Under the pieces are notes generated by a model that worked only from the letters and a program-made list of their open reading frames with translations, made no database searches and had not been told where the DNA came from. Made by a program: the position numbers and the translations under genes. This document shows, piece by piece, positions 1-6,144 of a stretch of DNA of 6,144 nucleotides (its first letter is position 1; every line of letters starts with the position of its first letter). The DNA is from Archangiaceae bacterium. Its GTDB lineage: Bacteria > Myxococcota > Myxococcia > Myxococcales > Myxococcaceae. Location of the stretch: positions 1 to 6,144 of the forward strand of contig JAHFDQ010000383.1 of NCBI GenBank assembly GCA_023248915.1. The letters run 5' to 3'.

Positions 1-1
1 T

Positions 2-1120
2 CCGGTCGATTCGCACCTGGTCGACGTGGTGCCGCCCGCAATCCAGTTGGGGGCTCTGCTGGGCGGCGGGAAGATCGACCAGGCCGTGGTCGACCGGCTG
101 AAGGCCCTGCCGGAAGTCGCCGCCGCCTACCGGAAGATGAACGTCCGGGCGCCGGCGGTGAGCCGGTACGAGGGCGACTTCTTCGGCGCGCGCCTGCGCA
201 TGGGGGTAGAGATATTGGCGGTCGGGGTGGACCCGGGGCTGGTGCAGAAGGACGTCCAGTTGGGCGACTTCAAGGACGTCGCGCCGGACAAGCCGATTCC
301 GGCGGTGGCGGCGTCGCGGCTGCTCGAGATCTACAACAAGAGCTTCGCCCCGGCGCGCAAGCTGCCGCAGCTCTCGCCGTCGATGGTGGTGGGCTTTACC
401 CTGCCGCTCGAGTTCAACCGGTCCTACGTCGCGGCGAGCAGCCCCGGGCCCGTCACCCTGGCCCAGGCGCAGGTGGTGGGCGTGTCGGACCGGGGCCTCT
501 TGGCCGGGCTGACGATTCCGCTCGAGACTGCGATTCGGCTGAACCGAGCGTCGGGCCTCGACGCCGAGACGTTCACCGGGGTCACCCTGCAGGCGGCCGA
601 CCCGTCGGGAGTGCCGCGCATCGTCGAAGAGGCGAAGAAGATGGGGTTGCAGATAGACGACCAGGAACGCCGGCTGGCCGAGAACGCGGGCATCGCCGTC
701 ACCCTGGTCACCTCGGCGCTGGCGCTGTTGTCGGTGCTGGTCTGCCTGTTGGCGGCGGTGAACATCGCCCACGCGCTGTCGGCCTCGGTGCGCGCGCGGG
801 CCAAGGAGATTGGCGTGATGCAGGCGGTGGGCGCCTCTCGCGCCGACGTGCGCAGGCTGGTGCTGGCCGAGGCCGCCGTCCTCGGAGCCGTGGGAGGAGG
901 CGCCGGCACCACCGCCGCGCTGCTCGCCGCGCGGGTAGTCGACGCGCTCGCAGCCACCTACCTGCCGGCCTTCCCCTTCAAGCCCGAGTCCTTCTTCCAG
1001 TGGCCCGCTGCCGTGGTGGCCGGGGGGCTGGCGCTCGGCGTGCTGGCCGCCGTGGGCGGGGCCTGGTTTCCCAGCCGGGCGGCGGCCGCGACCGACCCCG
1101 CGCGGACGCTCGCCGGATGA
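2..1120 (+). CDS. ABC transporter permease, FtsX/MacB-type (5' end outside the window)
   Basis: This is the C-terminal 372 codons of a permease subunit of an ABC exporter; the frame is open at the left edge, so the true start lies upstream and the GTG at 26 is internal. The first ~229 visible residues are hydrophilic and fit the large extracytoplasmic domain that follows the first membrane span in MacB/LolC-type permeases. Three hydrophobic segments follow, at about 689-778, 857-950 and 1001-1072. Between the first two is the family's cytoplasmic coupling segment, K-E-I-G-V-M-Q-A-V-G-A-S-R-A-D-V-R-R-L (about 809-859), the part that contacts the ATPase. The end (F-P-S-R-A-A-A-A-T-D-P-A-R-T-L) is the usual permease C-terminus. 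Family members of this shape are about 400 residues, so probably only the N-terminal span and a few residues are missing. Such permeases move lipids, lipoproteins, peptides or drugs out of the inner membrane; the substrate cannot be told here. The partner ATPase is expected upstream. Confidence 0.88.
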   Translation, partial: PVDSHLVDVVPPAIQLGALLGGGKIDQAVVDRLKALPEVAAAYRKMNVRAPAVSRYEGDFFGARLRMGVEILAVGVDPGLVQKDVQLGDFKDVAPDKPIPAVAASRLLEIYNKSFAPARKLPQLSPSMVVGFTLPLEFNRSYVAASSPGPVTLAQAQVVGVSDRGLLAGLTIPLETAIRLNRASGLDAETFTGVTLQAADPSGVPRIVEEAKKMGLQIDDQERRLAENAGIAVTLVTSALALLSVLVCLLAAVNIAHALSASVRARAKEIGVMQAVGASRADVRRLVLAEAAVLGAVGGGAGTTAALLAARVVDALAATYLPAFPFKPESFFQWPAAVVAGGLALGVLAAVGGAWFPSRAAAATDPARTLAG

Positions 1121-1872
1121 AGGGGCCTGGCTGGACGTTGGGCGGGCTGTCCGCCGCCGGGCTGGCGGTCCTCTTCTGGCTCTACGGGGGAGACATCGCC
1201 GACTACTCGCGGGCCACCGAGGCGCCGGTGTCCGCGCTCAGCGAGCTGCCCCGGCTGTGGTTCGCGGTGGTCGCGCTCGCCGCTGGAAGCGTGGCCGCGG
1301 GGGCGTTCGCCTTCGGGTTGGCGCGCCGGCGCGGCCCCGAGTACCGCGGGTACCGACTCGCGCCCATCGCGGTGGTGGTGGCGCTGTTCGTCGACCTGCT
1401 GGTGCCGGCCAGCGTAAGCGTGCCGGGGGGTTCGGCCGAACGGCTCGCCCTGGCGCTGCAGCTCTTCCGCGCCCGCGCCGAGGACTTGGCCACGCCCCGG
1501 GGAGTGCCCGACCGCCCCGAGGCGCTCGAGCCGCTGCTCGCCGAGCTCGGACCGCCCCCGTACCTGGTCGCCGGCCGGCGGGCCCCGGGCTTCTCGCTTC
1601 AGGTCCGCACCGGCTGTTCGGGCCCGGTGGCCGAGGCGCCGGGCGCGGCGGTCGGTACGCTCGTCTACTGCGTCGCGTCCGACCGGTCGCGGGCCTGGGT
1701 GAGCGCCGTGGCGCTGCCCGCCGAGACTCGGTTCGGCGCTCCGGCCGTCTTTTCCAGGCGCGGGGTGGCCCAGGCGGTCGTCGTCATGGCCCCGACTTCG
1801 GACGACGGCGCGGAGAGTGAACCGGGTTCGGCGGCGGAGGACTCGGGCCCGACCGAGCCGGCCCGACCGTAG
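1117..1872 (+). CDS. Three-span membrane protein of unknown function
   Basis: I do not recognise a family. The ATG at 1117 overlaps the permease stop (ATGA), which points to translational coupling; there is no clear Shine-Dalgarno motif. An upstream in-frame extension to 1000 exists but would lie inside the permease gene and is very Arg/Gly-rich, so I prefer the 251-residue form. Predicted membrane spans are at residues 8-24, 46-69 and 80-101. The Arg-Arg-Arg cluster at 70-72 places the second loop inside, so the ~150-residue C-terminal part should be outside the cytoplasmic membrane. That part has only two cysteines, Cys167 and Cys185, which could form a disulfide. The last ~25 residues (from about Ser228) are an acidic, Ser/Pro-rich tail that looks disordered. 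The position suggests an accessory subunit or a co-regulated partner of the permease; this is inference from gene order only. Confidence 0.75.
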   Translation: MKGPGWTLGGLSAAGLAVLFWLYGGDIADYSRATEAPVSALSELPRLWFAVVALAAGSVAAGAFAFGLARRRGPEYRGYRLAPIAVVVALFVDLLVPASVSVPGGSAERLALALQLFRARAEDLATPRGVPDRPEALEPLLAELGPPPYLVAGRRAPGFSLQVRTGCSGPVAEAPGAAVGTLVYCVASDRSRAWVSAVALPAETRFGAPAVFSRRGVAQAVVVMAPTSDDGAESEPGSAAEDSGPTEPARP

Positions 1873-1965
1873 CCCGGGAACCCGGGCACGCCCCGAAGCG
1901 ACCAAGAGCAGCCGTGCCGCTGCCCCGGCAGGCCGGACGTAGGTGCTTGGAGGATTGGGACTTAC

Positions 1966-2016
1966 ATGCGGAATCGGCGGTTGACGCTTCGAGATTCGGG
2001 TCGGTACGCTCACTAA
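1966..2016 (+). other. Possible 16-codon leader ORF, in phase with the kinase gene
   Basis: An ATG at 1966 opens a short frame encoding M-R-N-R-R-L-T-L-R-D-S-G-R-Y-A-H and closed by TAA at 2014-2016. A GGAGG lies at 1949-1953, 12 bases upstream of the ATG, somewhat farther than ideal. The frame is the same as that of the kinase (78 bases from this ATG to the TTG at 2044). It could be a translated leader peptide, the remnant of a longer kinase N-terminus, or chance. If the promoter at 1981-2010 is the one used, this ATG lies upstream of the transcript and could only be translated from a message starting further left. Confidence 0.2.
1981..2010 (+). promoter_or_regulatory. Candidate sigma-70-type promoter for the kinase-ATPase unit
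   Basis: TTGACG at 1981-1986 matches the -35 consensus TTGACA at five of six bases. After an 18-base spacer comes TACGCT at 2005-2010, which keeps the key T, A and final T of the -10 consensus TATAAT. Transcription would start near the A-rich stretch at 2015-2018, giving a leader of about 27 bases before the TTG at 2044. It is the best such match I found in the gap, and this is where a promoter is expected. No start-site data support it, and a match of this quality can occur by chance. Confidence 0.45.
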
Positions 2017-2043
2017 AACCCGCCAGGCCCCGAGCCGACTTCC

Positions 2044-4392
<2,349 letters not shown>

Positions 4393-4420
4393 GCGGCACC
4401 CCAAAGAAAAGAGCGCGACG

Positions 4421-6144
4421 ATGGCGAAGGCTCGCAGGAGCAAGGCCGACCCCCTGGCCGATCTGCCGCCCTGGGCGCGGAAGCTGGCCCAGCGGTACTA
4501 CACCAAGACGGTGAGCACGTTCCTGTTGACGGGGGCGGTGCGCGACCTGCAACCGCTAAGCCAGGAAGACGGGTCGCCCGGGTACGGCACGCTGCGCAGC
4601 TTTCTCTCGGACGAGCTGTTCGGCGGACGAGATCACGTCCTGTTCTACGACCGGTCGTCGGGCATTCGCGCGGCGGCCCCCGAGACCCAGACCGACCTGT
4701 CGCGGGCGCTGGCCGGCTACGACGCGATGTATGGCACCGACTTCGCCAAGGTGATGCCGCGCGACCCGGGCCGCGCGCTGCAGGTGATCGAGAACTACCT
4801 GCGTTTGCGGCTGGCCGACGGCAAGTCGCTGGCGCTGATCATCGACTTCGCCGAGACGCTCGCGCCCGGCAGCGACCTTTCCGGGCTGTCGGGCGAAGAC
4901 CGGTACGTGCTGGCCACGCTGGTGAAGTGGGCGTCCGACCCGCAGTTCCTGTCGGGCGACCTGTCCATCGTGCTCTTGGTCGAGAACCTCGCCGAGATCT
5001 CGGCGAAGATCTCGCGCAACCCGTACGTGGCCAACATCGATATCGGCCTGCCCACCGAGGCCGAACGGCTCGACTACGTGAAGTACAAGCTCGAGGGGAA
5101 GAAGCTGGCGAGCATTTCCGACATCCCCATGGCGGGGCTGGCGAAGATGAGCGCCGGGTTGTCGCGAATCAACCTCGACCGGCTGCTCACCGAGGCGATC
5201 GAGGGCGAGGTGAAGATCACCCCCGACATCCTGAAGGACAAGAAGAAGGAAATCATCCAGGCCGAGTGCCACGGGCTGCTCGAGTTCATCGAACCGGTGC
5301 ACAACCTCGACGCGGTGGCGGGCCACGCGCGGGCCAAACAGATGCTGCGCAACGCCGCCGGCGCCCTGAAGAAGGGGCGCATCGAAGTGATGCCGATGGG
5401 CTACCTGGTGTCGGGGCCGGTCGGCACGGGCAAGACGTTCATGGTGACCTGCTTCGCCGGCGACATCGGCGTGCCGTGCGTGAAGTTCCTCAACTTCCGC
5501 TCGCAGTGGCAGGGGGTGACCGAGGCCAACTTGGAGAAGATCTTCAACCTGCTGAAGGCGCTCTGGCCGGTGGCGGTGATGATCGACGAGGCCGACGCCT
5601 TCCTGGGCAACCGCGACGCCTCGGGCGACTCGGGGACGTCGAGCCGGGTGTTCGCGTCGATCGCCTCGTTCATGGGCAACACCGACTTCCGCGGGAAGAT
5701 CATCTGGTTCCTGTTGACCTGCCGGCCCGACCTGTTGCCCATCGACCTGAAGCGGCAAGGGCGCGCGGAAGAGCACCTGGCGCTCTTCTACCCGCAGACC
5801 GACGCCGAACGCGACGACCTGTTCCGGGCGATGTGCAAGAAGACCGGCGTCACCATCGACCTGCCTTCGTTCTCGAAGCTGGTGGCGAACAAGGGTTCGG
5901 TGAGCGGGGCCGACCTGGAGGCCATTCTGGTGCGCTCGAAGTTCCGCGCCCTGGCCGAGGGGCGCGACATGCCCACTCCGGACGACGTTCAGGCGGTGCT
6001 GGCCGACTTCGTGCCCCCGTCCTACCCGCTGGAGATCGAGTTGCAGAACCTGGCCGCGGTGCAGGAATGCACCAGCCGAGACCTCTTGCCCGAGGTGTTC
6101 AAGGCGCTCGAGCGCGACCAGGTCACGCGCCGAATCCGAGAGAT
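4421..6144 (+). CDS. AAA+ ATPase with a degenerate first and intact second AAA module (3' end outside the window)
   Basis: The frame from ATG 4421 stays open to the right edge (574 complete codons), so the C-terminus is missing. Residues ~290-520 form a complete AAA module: Walker A G332-P-V-G-T-G-K-T339, Walker B V384-A-V-M-I-D389-E390-A-D392, sensor-1 region L432-T-C-R-P-D437, arginine-finger region K444-R-Q-G-R448, and a lid with S495-G-A-D-L-E500. Residues ~30-280 look like a second, worn AAA fold: a strand ending T-G-A-V-R-D-L where a P-loop would be, and a Walker-B-like L139-I-I-D142-F-A-E without the Asp-Glu pair. ATP turnover would therefore rest on the second module. This layout recalls Ycf46-type AAA proteins, but I do not assign it to that family. 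No signal peptide or membrane span is seen, so it is probably cytoplasmic. It starts 28 bases after the kinase stop, behind a purine-rich stretch (4403-4413), which suggests one operon. Its substrate is unknown; remodelling of a protein partner is the general role of the family. Confidence 0.88.
   Translation, partial: MAKARRSKADPLADLPPWARKLAQRYYTKTVSTFLLTGAVRDLQPLSQEDGSPGYGTLRSFLSDELFGGRDHVLFYDRSSGIRAAAPETQTDLSRALAGYDAMYGTDFAKVMPRDPGRALQVIENYLRLRLADGKSLALIIDFAETLAPGSDLSGLSGEDRYVLATLVKWASDPQFLSGDLSIVLLVENLAEISAKISRNPYVANIDIGLPTEAERLDYVKYKLEGKKLASISDIPMAGLAKMSAGLSRINLDRLLTEAIEGEVKITPDILKDKKKEIIQAECHGLLEFIEPVHNLDAVAGHARAKQMLRNAAGALKKGRIEVMPMGYLVSGPVGTGKTFMVTCFAGDIGVPCVKFLNFRSQWQGVTEANLEKIFNLLKALWPVAVMIDEADAFLGNRDASGDSGTSSRVFASIASFMGNTDFRGKIIWFLLTCRPDLLPIDLKRQGRAEEHLALFYPQTDAERDDLFRAMCKKTGVTIDLPSFSKLVANKGSVSGADLEAILVRSKFRALAEGRDMPTPDDVQAVLADFVPPSYPLEIELQNLAAVQECTSRDLLPEVFKALERDQVTRRIRE

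Larger units (their letters stand above)
1873..2043. other. Intergenic region before the kinase gene
   Basis: This 171-base gap has no convincing long gene on either strand. Directly after the stop of the three-span protein is CCCGGGAACCCGGG (1873-1886), which can fold into a 5-bp GC stem with a GAAC loop. It has no T-run, so it is at best a weak terminator. The gap also holds a GGAGG (1949-1953), a 16-codon frame (1966-2016) and a promoter candidate (1981-2010), listed separately. The change from overlapping genes to this gap suggests a transcription unit boundary. Confidence 0.6.

Noticed and set aside
1846..1869. 10-bp direct repeat GGCCCGACCG (1846-1855 and 1860-1869)
   Set aside because: It lies in the low-complexity GC-rich tail of the three-span protein, is short, and is explained by composition.
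1873..1886. Hairpin CCCGGGAACCCGGG as an intrinsic terminator
   Set aside because: The stem is only 5 bp and no T-run follows, so it is noted in the gap entry but not called as a terminator.
1955..1971. Sigma-54-like motif (TTGGGAC ... TGCGG)
   Set aside because: The GG-to-GC distance is 11 bases instead of the required 12, and the AAA+ gene nearby is not a sigma-54 activator type.
4556..5776. 406-codon open frame on the minus strand
   Set aside because: It lies antisense to the AAA+ gene, whose Walker motifs and lid are clear on the plus strand. The product has biased composition and no domain pattern.

Overview
The window is very GC-rich DNA (about two thirds or more G+C by eye). All genes are on the + strand and tightly packed. 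The best guess for the organism is a myxobacterium or close relative (Myxococcota). The main clue is the kinase gene: its glycine loop (I-N-I-G-G-M-A-E-V), catalytic loop (H-R-D-I-S-P-Q-N) and activation-segment end (L-K-G-K-F-G-Y-M-S-P-E-Q) are the forms familiar from the large myxobacterial families of eukaryotic-like Ser/Thr kinases. This is pattern recognition, not a database result.

Left part (1-1872): the 3' end of an ABC-exporter permease of the FtsX/MacB type, followed with an ATGA overlap by a 251-residue protein with three predicted membrane spans and a C-terminal domain probably outside the cytoplasmic membrane. The two look translationally coupled. The transporter's ATPase would be expected upstream but is not visible.

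Gap (1873-2043): 171 bases with no long gene. It holds a small GC hairpin just after the stop, a plausible sigma-70-type promoter (TTGACG, 18 bases, TACGCT), and a 16-codon reading frame with a GGAGG in front of it. That small frame is in the same phase as the kinase and is closed by TAA shortly before the kinase's TTG start.

Right part (2044-6144): a 782-residue membrane-anchored Ser/Thr kinase (cytoplasmic kinase domain, long Pro/Ser/Ala-rich linker, one membrane span, three tandem PEGA-like repeats outside). After 28 bases comes an AAA+ ATPase that runs off the window. The ATPase appears to have two AAA modules: a degenerate first one with no Walker A and a complete second one. The spacing suggests one operon. 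A working model is that the kinase senses something at the envelope and the ATPase acts in the same pathway, perhaps as a phosphorylation target. That link is inferred from gene order only.

The most interesting points are the kinase/tandem-AAA pair, the altered sensor-1 residue of the ATPase, and the unusual start region of the kinase. No RNA gene, CRISPR array, insertion sequence or phage feature was seen.
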